Assembly: GCA_047518005.1 (NCBI GenBank)
Contig: JAKZRT010000001.1
Span: 1-24,417 of the forward strand
DNA from: JAKZRT01 sp047518005
Lineage (GTDB): Bacteria; Pseudomonadota; Alphaproteobacteria; Rhodobacterales; Rhodobacteraceae
DNA: 24,417 nt
Direction: 5' to 3'
Shown here: piece after piece, positions 15,926-23,697 of the stretch
Numbering within the stretch: the first letter of the stretch is position 1
How the letters are laid out: every line of letters starts with the position of its first letter
Notes under the pieces: generated by a model
What the model saw: the letters and a program-made list of their open reading frames with translations, nothing else
What the model was told of the DNA's origin: nothing
Database searches by the model: none
Position numbers and translations under genes: made by a program

Positions 15926-16924
15926 ATGCGGCCCTTGGTGTTGGTGATAGCCGTCGCGGCCCTGGGTTGGGGCGGGTATTGGTTTGTCGGCGCCGTGGCG
16001 CTTGAAAAGGCGCTAGTTGGCTGGATCGACGAGCGGCGCGCCGACGGTTGGCAGGCCGACTATTCCCAGATCAAAACGCGCGGGTTTCCCAATCGGTTTG
16101 ACACCACATTGACCGGGTTGATGCTGGCCGACCCCAAAACCGGCGTGGCCTGGACCGCGCCGTTTTTCCAGGTGCTGTCGCTGAGCTATCGGCCCAATCA
16201 TATCATTGCGGTCCTGCCCGGCGCGCATTCGCTGGCCACGCCGCAGCAGACCATTGAAATTGTACATGACCGCGCCTCGGGCAGCGTTGTGTTCCGCCCC
16301 GAAAGCGCGCTGACGCTGGACCGGTCGCAGTTTGTCATTGAAAATCTGGTTCTGGTATCCACCGCCAATTGGTCGGTCAAAGCGCGCGAACTGCGGATTG
16401 CGACGCGGCCTGCGGTGGCGCAGCCACTGGTCCACGAAATCGGCATCGAGGCCGCGGGCGTCGACCCCGGCGGCTGGTTTGACGAAGTTGCCCAAACCGG
16501 CGACCTTCCGGCCGAGTTTAGCGCGCTGAAGATTGACGCGCGTATTCTTTTTGATGCGCCATGGGACCGGTTTGCCGTCGAACGCGCGCGCCCGCAACCG
16601 CGCCAGATCGACATAACCGAAGTCCGCGCCGCCTGGGGCGAGATGGATTTTCGAATGGCGGGCAAGTTGGAGGTTGATGAAGCGGGGGTGCCGACCGGCG
16701 CGCTGTCGGTGCAGGCGCGCAACTGGCGCGACATGCTGAAGCTGGCGGTGGCAACGGGCACGGTTCACCCCGACGCCGCCCCGGCGATTGAGACCGGGTT
16801 GGAGTTTCTGTCCGGCCTGACAGGGACTTCCAACCACATCGACACCACTTTGAATTTTCGCAGCGGATTTATCGGGATCGGCCCGATACCATTGGGTCCC
16901 GCGCCGCGAATTTTCATTCGCTAG
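15926..16924 (+). CDS. DUF2125 domain protein, membrane anchored
   Basis: A 332-residue protein with an N-terminal hydrophobic helix (PLVLVIAVAALGWGGYWFVG, 3-22), either a signal anchor or an uncleaved signal, followed by a periplasmic domain matching DUF2125 as known from alphaproteobacteria: GFPNRFDTTLTGLMLADP, SLSYRPNHIIAVLPG, and the C-terminal FRSGFIGIGPIPLGPAP. Function of the family is unknown. AGAGG stands before ATG. The gene shares a 64-base divergent region with the ChaC-like gene, and DUF2235 follows about 140 bases downstream. Confidence 0.82.
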   Translation: MRPLVLVIAVAALGWGGYWFVGAVALEKALVGWIDERRADGWQADYSQIKTRGFPNRFDTTLTGLMLADPKTGVAWTAPFFQVLSLSYRPNHIIAVLPGAHSLATPQQTIEIVHDRASGSVVFRPESALTLDRSQFVIENLVLVSTANWSVKARELRIATRPAVAQPLVHEIGIEAAGVDPGGWFDEVAQTGDLPAEFSALKIDARILFDAPWDRFAVERARPQPRQIDITEVRAAWGEMDFRMAGKLEVDEAGVPTGALSVQARNWRDMLKLAVATGTVHPDAAPAIETGLEFLSGLTGTSNHIDTTLNFRSGFIGIGPIPLGPAPRIFIR

Positions 16925-17060
16925 CGGCCCTCATTGTTGAAGAAGGTGAGCAAAATCATGTTTTCGTTAAGGGTGTATACAATTATCTGTAATATTAACC
17001 ACGACTGGCACCTGCGAGGCCCACAAAGTCCGGTGGGCGGGCTAACATCAAAGGTAACTC

Positions 17061-18137
17061 TTGCGGCTTGACCGGAAAATAGCGCGATGGCTGCGGCGGG
17101 CGCCGCTGATACGGCGGATCACGCCCAAACCGGGCGCAGTGCGCGGTCGGGTTGATCATATCGTTATTCTGGATGGCACGAATTCGAACCTTATCCCCGG
17201 CGAAGAGACAAACGCCGGTGTCCTTTACAAGCTTTTGGGCGAAACCGCCCCGGCGGCACATCTGAACCTGCACTATGAGGCTGGCGTGGCCTGGGACAGC
17301 TGGCGGGCAACTGCGCATGTTATTTCGGGCTTTGGCATCAACGACCGGATAAAACGCGCCTACGGCGCAGTATCGTCGCGCTATCAGCCGGGCGACAGGA
17401 TATTTCTGTTCGGATTTTCGCGCGGAGCCTACGCGGTGCGGTCGCTGGCCGGGATTATCGGCAAAGTGGGCCTGTTGCAAAGCGCCCATGCCACCGAGCG
17501 CAATATTCGTCAGGTCTTTCGCCACTACGCAGTTGCCCCATCAGGGTCGGTGGCCGCAGGGTTTGCCCAGGCCTTCTGCCATCAGGGCGTCGAGATCGAA
17601 CTGGTCGGTGCCTGGGACACGGTCAAATCGCTTGGGCTGAGGGTGCCCTGGCTGTGGCGGCTGTCCGAGGCAAAATACAAGTTTCACGATCACGCGCTGG
17701 GGACGCATGTGAAAAACGGATTTCAGGCGCTGGCACTGGATGAACGGCGCGAGGCGTTCTCGCCGGTTTTGTGGGAAGCGCCCGAGCGGTTTGACGGGCA
17801 TATCGAGCAGGTCTGGTTTCGGGGCACCCACGGCGATATCGGCGGTCAACTGGGTGGCTTCAATCTGGCGCGACCCCTGTCGAATATCCCGCTGGTCTGG
17901 CTGCTGGAGCGAACCCAGACCTGCGGGATCGTGCTGCCCGATGGCTGGGAGCGGCGGTATGAGATGGACGCATTGGCACCGTCCATCGGCAGCATTCGTG
18001 GATTGGGCTGGATGTTTATCCTGCGCAGGCCCCGCACCGTCGGTATCGACCGGTCCGAGACCGTTCATCCCAGCGTGATCGCGCGGTCCGAAAACGGTGG
18101 CCTGCCGGCGCCGAACCTGCCGGTGGCCGACGGCTGA
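17061..18137 (+). CDS. DUF2235 (putative alpha/beta hydrolase) protein
   Basis: A 358-residue protein of the DUF2235 family, which includes the type VI secretion phospholipase effectors Tle1. Visible: an initial HIVILDGTNSN (33-43, Asp38), the nucleophile elbow FGFSRGAYAVRSLAG (117-131, Ser120), GAWDTVKSLG (183-192, Asp186) and RGTHGDIGG (254-262, His257 and Asp259), giving a plausible Ser-Asp-His triad. The start is TTG at 17061, 5 bases after AAGGT; no in-frame ATG lies nearby. There are no VgrG, Hcp, PAAR or immunity genes beside it and no signal peptide, so a housekeeping lipase-like role is as likely as an effector role. Confidence 0.82.
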   Translation: MRLDRKIARWLRRAPLIRRITPKPGAVRGRVDHIVILDGTNSNLIPGEETNAGVLYKLLGETAPAAHLNLHYEAGVAWDSWRATAHVISGFGINDRIKRAYGAVSSRYQPGDRIFLFGFSRGAYAVRSLAGIIGKVGLLQSAHATERNIRQVFRHYAVAPSGSVAAGFAQAFCHQGVEIELVGAWDTVKSLGLRVPWLWRLSEAKYKFHDHALGTHVKNGFQALALDERREAFSPVLWEAPERFDGHIEQVWFRGTHGDIGGQLGGFNLARPLSNIPLVWLLERTQTCGIVLPDGWERRYEMDALAPSIGSIRGLGWMFILRRPRTVGIDRSETVHPSVIARSENGGLPAPNLPVADG

Positions 18138-18185
18138 CCGGCGCGAAGGGGCTGGCAAGAAGCCGCGCCAGAAACCCCGGCGAAG

Positions 18186-19052
18186 CTATGCAACCTGGCG
18201 AAGGTCCGAACGGGATGTATAGCCCAATGCGGTGCACACCTCGCGCGTCAGCGAGGCACGGTTGAGCGTGTAGAAATGCAAGTGTTCGACGCCGCCCTCG
18301 ATAAGATCGGTGCAAAGCTCGGTCGCGATGGCGGTTGCCAAAAGATCGGCGCGGTTATCGCGGATGGCGGTTTCAAACATCCCGGGCAGCCAGGTCGGAA
18401 CATTGGCCCCGCAGCGCGCCGCGAAACGCAATGTCCCGGTCCAGTTTTCTATCGGCAGAATGCCCGGCAAGATCGGCACGTCGATGCCCGCCTTTTCACA
18501 GGCGTCGCGGAAGCGGAAGAAAGTTTCGGCCTCGAAGAAAAACTGGGTAATCGCCGAACCGGCGCCTGCCTCAACATTGCGTTTCAACCAGGTGACATCG
18601 GCAGCCTCATCCGCGGCCTCGGGATGACGGTCGGGGTAGGCACCGACGCGGATATGAAAATCGCCGGTTTCGCGCAGCGCCGAGATCAGTTCGCAGGCGT
18701 CGGAAAACCCGTGCGGATGCGGTTGGAACGCGCCCGAGCCCCGGGGCGGATCACCGCGCAGCGCCACGATCTCGCGCACGCCTGCGCTGGCATAGTTTTC
18801 GGCGATGTCGAGCGTCTGGGACCGCGTCGCGTCAACGCAGGTCAGATGCGCGGCGACGTTCACGCCGAAATTCTGGCTGATCGCCGAAACCGCTTCATGC
18901 GTCAGCTTGCGGGTGGTGCCGCCGGCGCCGTAAGTGACCGAGACAAATTCGGGGTCATAGGGTGCGAGCGTTTCGACCGTTTCCCAAAGTCGAAACGACC
19001 CATCGAGCGTTTTAGGCGGGTAGAATTCGAACGAGAGCGCTGGACTGGGCAT
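18186..19052 (-). CDS. metF: 5,10-methylenetetrahydrofolate reductase
   Basis: MetF reduces methylene-THF to 5-methyl-THF using FAD and NADH, supplying methyl groups to methionine synthase. The 288-residue product shows SFEFYPPKT (7-15, with the catalytic Glu9), VSVTYGAGGTTR (37-48), the FAD-contacting AHLTCVD (68-74), VALRGDPP (96-103) and ITQFFFEA. I chose ATG 19052 because GAAGG stands 5 bases upstream and homologues begin close to this point; a longer start at 19079 has no RBS. The gene is divergent from a MetR-like regulator with a strong palindrome between them. It is convergent with DUF2235. Confidence 0.93.
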   Translation of the reverse strand: MPSPALSFEFYPPKTLDGSFRLWETVETLAPYDPEFVSVTYGAGGTTRKLTHEAVSAISQNFGVNVAAHLTCVDATRSQTLDIAENYASAGVREIVALRGDPPRGSGAFQPHPHGFSDACELISALRETGDFHIRVGAYPDRHPEAADEAADVTWLKRNVEAGAGSAITQFFFEAETFFRFRDACEKAGIDVPILPGILPIENWTGTLRFAARCGANVPTWLPGMFETAIRDNRADLLATAIATELCTDLIEGGVEHLHFYTLNRASLTREVCTALGYTSRSDLRQVA

Positions 19053-19083
19053 AGGAACCTTCGATTCAGAATGTTTCAATCGG

Positions 19084-19111
19084 TTGTCTCACACCTAAAA
19101 ACGTGAGACAA
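19084..19111. promoter_or_regulatory. Palindromic operator between metF and the MetR-like gene
   Basis: TTGTCTCAC (19084-19092) and GTGAGACAA (19103-19111) form perfect 9-base arms around a 10-base spacer. Its position 31 bases before metF and 39 bases before the LysR start fits a shared LysR-type binding site. The sequence does not match the E. coli MetR box (TGAA-N5-TTCA). A hairpin in RNA is possible, but no T-tract follows. Confidence 0.65.
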
Positions 19112-19121
19112 ATTCATAATT

Positions 19122-19138
19122 CTCAAGATTATCATGAG
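19122..19138. promoter_or_regulatory. Second imperfect dyad near the LysR start
   Basis: CTCAAGATTATCATGAG is a 17-base imperfect palindrome (CTCAnGAT / ATCnTGAG) ending 12 bases before the regulator's ATG. It could be a second regulator contact or an autoregulation site. Weak by itself. Confidence 0.3.
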
Positions 19139-19150
19139 GCACGCAGCAAG

Positions 19151-20059
19151 ATGCACCTGGAATTTCGTCATTTGCGGACGATCAAAGCCATCCACGACGC
19201 GGGCGGTCTGGCGCGGGCAGCCGGGACGATGAATATCACCCAATCCGCGCTTAGCCATCAGATCAAAGGTCTGGAGGCGCAGGCCGGGATCGAGCTGTTC
19301 GTGCGCCGCTCGAAACCTCTGAAACTGTCGGCGGCTGGCATGAAGCTGTTGAAACTGGCTGAAAAAATCCTGCCCGAGATCACGTCGACGCAGGAGGAGT
19401 TTCGCGCGTTGCGGATGGGAAAGTCCGGACGTCTGCACATCGCCATTGAATGCCATGCGTGTTTCGAGTGGCTGTTTCCGGTGCTTGAAGAGTTTCGCAA
19501 GGCCTGGCCCGACGTGGACGTTGATATTCGTCCCGGCCTGAGCTTCGACGCCCTGCCCGCGCTGCAAAAGGAAGCGGTCGATCTGGTGGTCAGCTCGGAC
19601 CCCGAAGATATTCCGGGCGTGACTTTCCTGCCGCTTTTCGATTACGAACCGGTTTTCGTGGCCTCCGCGCAGCATCCTCTGGCGCAAGGGACGTTTGTCG
19701 TGGCCGAGGATTTTCGCGACGAGATGCTGATCACCTATCCGGTCGAACGCAGCCGACTGGATGTATTCAGCCAGCTTTTGATCCCAGCCAAGGTCGAGCC
19801 GCGCGCGATCAGACAGGTCGAATTGACGGCGGTGATCCTGCTGTTGGTGGCGTCCAACCGCGGCGTGGCGGTGTTGCCCGACTGGGTGGTGCGCGAGGTG
19901 CGGTATAATTCCGATTATGTCACCCGTCCGCTGACCAAGTCGGGACTGACGCGCAGGCTTTTTGCGGCGGTACGCGACGAGGATGTCGAAAAGCCGTTCA
20001 TGGCCAATGTGGTCAACCTGGCACGAAATTCGACCGTGCGTTTCGGGTTGCCTGCCTGA
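19151..20059 (+). CDS. metR: LysR-type regulator, MetR-like
   Basis: A 302-residue LysR-type activator with an N-terminal winged helix-turn-helix (about 17-36, GGLARAAGTMNITQSALSHQ), linker helix with SGRLHIAIECH opening the effector domain, and a type 2 periplasmic-binding-like domain to the end. The wording MHLEFRHLRTIKAIHDAGGLARAA and the divergent metF fit MetR, which responds to homocysteine. I prefer ATG 19151 because it gives the normal family start, although the open frame reaches 19103 and the RBS is poor. It is followed after 65 bases by the inositol monophosphatase gene in the same direction. Confidence 0.82.
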   Translation: MHLEFRHLRTIKAIHDAGGLARAAGTMNITQSALSHQIKGLEAQAGIELFVRRSKPLKLSAAGMKLLKLAEKILPEITSTQEEFRALRMGKSGRLHIAIECHACFEWLFPVLEEFRKAWPDVDVDIRPGLSFDALPALQKEAVDLVVSSDPEDIPGVTFLPLFDYEPVFVASAQHPLAQGTFVVAEDFRDEMLITYPVERSRLDVFSQLLIPAKVEPRAIRQVELTAVILLLVASNRGVAVLPDWVVREVRYNSDYVTRPLTKSGLTRRLFAAVRDEDVEKPFMANVVNLARNSTVRFGLPA

Positions 20060-20124
20060 GCAGCCACGCACTTGCCCCCCGCTACGGCCAAGCGTATAGG
20101 GCGGGGCCGCACCAGGAGGGTCCG

Positions 20125-20916
20125 ATGATCGGCAGCGCCAATCTCAACATCATGATCAAGGCAGCGCGGCGGGCCGGCCGGGCGCTTGCAAAGGATTTTC
20201 GCGAGGTCGAAAACCTGCAGGTGTCGATGAAATCGGCCGGTGATTTTGTCAGCCGCGCTGACATTAACGCCGAGCGGCTGTTGAAAGAAGACTTGTTGGG
20301 TGCACGGCCCACCTATGGCTGGTTGGGCGAAGAAGGCGGCGAGGAGCCTGGCAAGGACCCGACGCGGCGCTGGATTGTCGACCCCCTGGATGGCACCACG
20401 AATTTTCTGCACGGGCTCCCGCATTGGGCGGTTTCGATCGGGCTGGAACACAAGGGCGAGGTTGTGGCCGGCGTCATTTATGACCCCAGCAAGGACGAGC
20501 TATTCTTTGCCGAAAAAGGCCAGGGGGCTTGGTTGAACGAAGGGCGGTTGCGGGTGTCCAACCGGCACCGGCTGATCGAGTCGGTTTTTGCAACCGGGCT
20601 GCCGAACGGTGGCAGTGCCGACTTGCCTGAAACCTTGCAGGATCTTGCCCGTGTTTTGCCGGTCACGGCTGGTGTTCGCCGATGGGGGGCGGCTGCGCTG
20701 GACATGGCTTATGTGGCTGCCGGTCGATTCGAAGGGTATTGGGAGCGGGGCCTGGAAGTCTGGGACGTCGCCGGGGGGACGATTATTGCGCGCGAGGCCG
20801 GGGCGTTGGTCGAGACTGTTTCGGGATCGGGTGAAATACTGGCCGAAGGGACTGTTATTGTCGCCAACGAGCCGATTTTCAACACCTTCGCGGCCCTAAT
20901 TCGACACGCAAGTTAA
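20125..20916 (+). CDS. suhB: Inositol monophosphatase family protein (SuhB-like)
   Basis: A Mg2+/Li+-sensitive sugar phosphatase family member. The 263-residue product has the three metal motifs: GEEGG (68-72, Glu69), WIVDPLDGTTN (83-93, Asp86 and Asp89) and WDVAGG (213-218, Asp214). AGGAGG stands 5 bases before ATG 20125. Substrate is not determined by the sequence; myo-inositol-1-phosphate is the standard one, and E. coli SuhB also acts in rRNA antitermination. A hairpin follows 17 bases after the stop. Confidence 0.9.
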   Translation: MIGSANLNIMIKAARRAGRALAKDFREVENLQVSMKSAGDFVSRADINAERLLKEDLLGARPTYGWLGEEGGEEPGKDPTRRWIVDPLDGTTNFLHGLPHWAVSIGLEHKGEVVAGVIYDPSKDELFFAEKGQGAWLNEGRLRVSNRHRLIESVFATGLPNGGSADLPETLQDLARVLPVTAGVRRWGAAALDMAYVAAGRFEGYWERGLEVWDVAGGTIIAREAGALVETVSGSGEILAEGTVIVANEPIFNTFAALIRHAS

Positions 20917-20933
20917 CTCTTATTGACGTGAGA

Positions 20934-20955
20934 CGGCCACAGTTTGGCCGGTTTT
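20934..20955 (+). terminator. Probable terminator after the inositol monophosphatase gene
   Basis: CGGCCA / TGGCCG with a 5-base loop (20934-20950), then G and TTTT. The 6-base stem is short but GC rich. Confidence 0.5.
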
Positions 20956-20998
20956 CGCAATTATTTTGTGGGGTGTGCCAGTAGGCTGGAGCAAGACT

Positions 20999-21181
20999 TT
21001 GTATCATTTAGTAAAATTTTTCACTGACGAAGACGCTGCCGTCACGGTCGATTGGGTCGTATTGACGGCAACCCTTGGAATGTTGGGTATTGCGGTCCAG
21101 GTCGGCCTGGGCACTGCGACGAATTCGCTTGCCGACAAGATCAGCACCAACCTCGATTCAGTGGATATCATGACGTTCTGA
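20999..21181 (+). CDS. Flp-family mini-pilin-like protein
   Basis: The 60-residue product has a charged N-terminal stretch (KFFTDEDA) followed by VTVDWVVLTATLGMLGIAVQVGLG, the hydrophobic helix typical of small Flp-like pilins in Rhodobacteraceae. I chose TTG 20999 because GGAG stands 7 bases upstream; the open frame reaches 20966 without an RBS. Residues at the expected prepilin peptidase site read DAAVT where the usual form is DGAVT, so the glycine at -1 is Ala. No tad/cpa secretion genes are nearby; the gene is isolated and convergent with a rhomboid gene. Confidence 0.7.
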   Translation: MYHLVKFFTDEDAAVTVDWVVLTATLGMLGIAVQVGLGTATNSLADKISTNLDSVDIMTF

Positions 21182-21236
21182 CGTTTCTGTCAGGGCCCGA
21201 GATCACTTTGGGGAACCACCGCGTCGCGACTGATCG

Positions 21237-22007
21237 CTAATCCCAGGGTCCCCGCAGACGATTTCGATGGCCACGAAGTGACACATGGGGAATCGGCGTT
21301 TTCTTGAATGAATATTCGGCCTCGGGGTGTGGCGGCCTACCCGAGTTCTCGCGCCAGCTGGTCCTTCCCCCTCGCCGCAGCCAGATCGGCAGACAAAATA
21401 TCAGTCCCAGCAAAAACCCCCCGGCATGCGCCCAGTGGGCAACACCACCGCCGGTGCTGTCACTGGCGACGCCGCCGATAAGCTGAAAGCCGAACCACAG
21501 TCCCAGCATGGCCCAGGCCGGGACCGAAACGATGCGAATGATGAAAATGAGAATGACCAGAATATCGACGCGCGCGCGCGGGTAGAGCAATAAATATCCG
21601 CCCATGACCCCGGCAATGGCCCCGGACGCGCCGATGACGGGCACCATGGATTGCGGGGCGGCGGCAACCTGGGCAAGGCCTGCGCCGATACCGCAGGCCA
21701 GATAAAAGGCCAGATATCCGACGTGGCCCATGGCGTCTTCGAGGTTGTCGCCGAATATCCACAGAAACAGCATGTTGCCAGCCAGGTGCAGAATGCCGCC
21801 GTGCAGGAACATCGACGACACCAGCGTGCCATAGCCCTGGCCCGACGACAGCTGCGCCGGTATGATGCCAAAGTCATGATAGATCTGCGCCAGCGCCTGA
21901 TCGCCAAGCGAGGCGTTGCCGAGAAAAATCGTTATGTTGATCGCCATCAGTGCCCAGGTCACGAAAGGGCGCGTGGTGCTGGGGTTGTGGTCGCGGATCG
22001 GGAACAT
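21237..22007 (-). CDS. Rhomboid family intramembrane serine protease
   Basis: A 256-residue inner-membrane protease with about six transmembrane helices. Rhomboid features are LHGGILHLAGNMLFLWIFG (68-86), the catalytic serine Ser128 in VIGASGAIAG (124-133), and the catalytic histidine His194 in HWAHAGGFLLG (191-201). The C-terminal 40 residues are cytosolic, basic and without known domain. No substrate is apparent. The gene is divergent from the TPR gene (93 bases between starts) and convergent with the Flp-like gene. Confidence 0.9.
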   Translation of the reverse strand: MFPIRDHNPSTTRPFVTWALMAINITIFLGNASLGDQALAQIYHDFGIIPAQLSSGQGYGTLVSSMFLHGGILHLAGNMLFLWIFGDNLEDAMGHVGYLAFYLACGIGAGLAQVAAAPQSMVPVIGASGAIAGVMGGYLLLYPRARVDILVILIFIIRIVSVPAWAMLGLWFGFQLIGGVASDSTGGGVAHWAHAGGFLLGLIFCLPIWLRRGGRTSWRENSGRPPHPEAEYSFKKTPIPHVSLRGHRNRLRGPWD

Positions 22008-22099
22008 GACCCCGACCCTTGTTTACCCGACGCACGCGGTCAAGCGGTTGCGAGGGGTTTTCGCCTGGGCAAAAGGCAGAAATTGCGCGAAGTTTGGAT

Positions 22100-22660
22100 A
22101 TGTCTGGGTTTTGGAAAGTTCTGGTCTCGGTCAGTTGTTTGGCGCTGATCGCTCCGGTGCTGGAGGCGGCTGAATGTCCGCCGCCACCTGATCTCGACGC
22201 AGTGGTGCTGCCTTTGATGGCAGATTTGCGCGGCGCGCCTGACGCGAACGCGGCCCGGGTAATCGCCGACCGACTGTGGGCGCTTTGGGCAACGGCACCG
22301 GACGTCCGCGCGCAGGAATTACTTGATTTGGGACTGAACCGGCGGGCGGCGTATGACTTTCGACCGGCCTGGGATGCGTTCGACCAATTGGTTGCCTATT
22401 GCCCGGATTATGCCGAGGGCTATAACCAGCGCGCCTATGTCGCGTTTTTGTGGCAGGATTTCGCTTCGGCGCTGGGTGACCTTGAGAGGGCGCTCGAGCT
22501 TGACCCCGATCACATTGCGGCCTTGGCGGGCAAGGCGTTGGCGCTGATCGGCCTCGGGCGCGAGGCGGAAGCGCAGGATATATTGCGCCAGGCCGTCGAG
22601 ATGAACCCATGGTTGCCCGAGCGCGGTCTGCTGATCGATCCGCCGGGCGAGGATATTTGA
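22100..22660 (+). CDS. Secreted TPR-repeat protein
   Basis: The 186-residue product has a signal peptide (MSGFWKVLVSVSCLALIAPVLEAA, cut near residue 24) and about three TPR units between 71 and 172, the clearest being AEGYNQRAYVAFLWQDFASA and the next LGDLERALELDPDHIAALAG. It should be a periplasmic protein-interaction scaffold; partner unknown. I chose ATG 22100 because it creates the signal peptide; the longer frame from 22019 has none. A tRNA gene follows 51 bases downstream. Confidence 0.78.
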   Translation: MSGFWKVLVSVSCLALIAPVLEAAECPPPPDLDAVVLPLMADLRGAPDANAARVIADRLWALWATAPDVRAQELLDLGLNRRAAYDFRPAWDAFDQLVAYCPDYAEGYNQRAYVAFLWQDFASALGDLERALELDPDHIAALAGKALALIGLGREAEAQDILRQAVEMNPWLPERGLLIDPPGEDI

Positions 22661-22711
22661 AGCCGGGGGCTTCTTGTGCCCATCATTCCAAACGCTTAAG
22701 CCTGAGGCGCC

Positions 22712-22797
22712 GCGGGCGTGGCGGAATGGTAGACGCATGAGACTTAAAATCTTTGGGGCGCAAGCCCGTGCCGGTTCAAGTCCGGCCGCCCGCACCA
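22712..22797 (+). tRNA. tRNA-Leu (anticodon UAA)
   Basis: 86 bases including an encoded CCA. Acceptor GCGGGCG (22712-22718) pairs with CGCCCGC (22787-22793). The anticodon loop CTTAAAA gives UAA at 22745-22747, a long variable arm (GGGGCGCAAGCCCG) marks a class II tRNA, and the T arm CCGG-TTCAAGT-CCGG is standard. It reads UUA and probably UUG. Confidence 0.95.
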
Positions 22798-22982
22798 ATT
22801 TTCACCCAGACGCGGGCGCTTGTGCACGCGCCGTGGCGACGGCGCGCAGGACCGGCGACCCTCCGGCAGACGGTGTCGCAAACTCACATTGACCGCACGT
22901 TTAGGTTGTGTCAGGGTGGCTTGCCCTGCCGCGGTCTTTCGGTTGGCTTTTCGGCGTGAAAAGGCCATGTGCGGGCGCGTTG

Positions 22983-22998
22983 TTAAGGCATTGTTAAC
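22983..22998 (+). promoter_or_regulatory. Perfect CtrA-binding site TTAA-N7-TTAAC
   Basis: TTAA (22983-22986), GGCATTG, TTAAC (22994-22998) is an exact match to the CtrA consensus. It lies 29 bases before the ATG of the 77-residue gene. A TTTATT at 23004-23009 could serve as -10, which would place the box over the -35 region as in CtrA-activated promoters. Confidence 0.7.
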
Positions 22999-23027
22999 CT
23001 GAATTTATTCCAATTGGCGGGGCTTGA

Positions 23028-23261
23028 ATGGGCGCGGTAATGAATGTGACGAAACTTGCTGGCTATTTGAATTCGCGGGCGCAGGGGATGGAACACGGAG
23101 AGTCCCGTTCGTTGGCGGAATGCCTTGAATTGACCCTCGAGCGGATCGATGAGCTTGAGTTTTACAACCAGATGTTGATCGACTTTGTCGCCAACAGCCA
23201 AAGTGAGCCGGTTGAATCGACCCCCGACGACGAGCTGCAAGACACCAAGAAGAAGGCCTGA
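23028..23261 (+). CDS. Small acidic protein of unknown function, probably CtrA-controlled
   Basis: The 77-residue protein is soluble and strongly charged: a helical centre (LAECLELTLERIDELEFYNQMLIDFV, starting near residue 30) followed by an acidic tail (EPVESTPDDELQD) and a KKK end. The spacing of Leu/Ile suggests a short helical or coiled-coil dimer. I do not recognise the family. ATG 23028 is preceded by GGCGGGG; ATG 23040 is an alternative. The CtrA box just upstream points to cell-cycle, motility or gene-transfer-agent regulation. The gene lies alone between tRNA-Leu and a degraded region. Confidence 0.65.
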   Translation: MGAVMNVTKLAGYLNSRAQGMEHGESRSLAECLELTLERIDELEFYNQMLIDFVANSQSEPVESTPDDELQDTKKKA

Positions 23262-23305
23262 GCGATGGGCGCCTGCCAGGGCGGTGCGGTCCCGGTAAAG
23301 GTCAC

Positions 23306-23656
23306 CTATTCGCGCGCCGGTGCGCCACCTTCGAACGCATTTCGCCCGTGGTAATCGCACGGCGCCTCTTGCATCTCAAGATGCAGGCCTTCGCCGACCA
23401 GCGGGTTGGCGCGGGCCAGAGCTTCGTCGAAGTCGAAGCCCAGTCCGGGGCCCTCTGGAGGTCTGATATATCCGTCTTCAACCCGAAGCGCCCCGCCGAC
23501 AAGCTGGTCGTGGTAGGGCGAGTCAATCGATTCAGCGATCAGCAGGTTGGGGATCGAGGCGGCAAAATGAATGTTGGCGGCCCATTCGACCGGGCCGGCG
23601 TAAAGGTGCGGGGCCATTTCGGCGTTGAATACCTCGGCCATGGCGGCGATTTTTTT
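23306..23656 (-). pseudogene. Enolase-superfamily (mandelate racemase/MLE-like) dehydratase, C-terminal remnant
   Basis: Family-like sequence begins at about KIAAMAEVFNAEMAPHLYAG and runs through PVEWAANIHFAASIPNLLIAES to the end EAPCDYHGRNAFEGGAP, corresponding to the last third of sugar-acid dehydratase-like enzymes of this superfamily. The N-terminal capping domain, the catalytic Lys and the metal-binding Asp/Glu residues are missing. The break falls on the 14-base direct repeat at 23654-23667, suggesting that a rearrangement removed the rest. Confidence 0.75.
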
Positions 23657-23667
23657 GGGAATTATAT
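23654..23667 (+). repeat. 14-base direct repeat, copy 1
   Basis: TTTGGGAATTATAT, identical to 24033-24046, at the breakpoint of the enolase-superfamily remnant. Confidence 0.65.
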
Positions 23668-23697
23668 ACGAAACTAACATTCGCGGCAGAATGCAGA

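Noticed and set aside
18138..18185. Terminator between DUF2235 and metF
   Set aside because: GGCGCG / CGCGCC arms exist, but the loop is about 20 bases and no T-tract follows on either strand.
20060..20124. Terminator or promoter between the LysR and inositol monophosphatase genes
   Set aside because: CCCCGC / GCGGGG arms are 18 or more bases apart with no T-tract, and the TATAGG inside has no matching -35.
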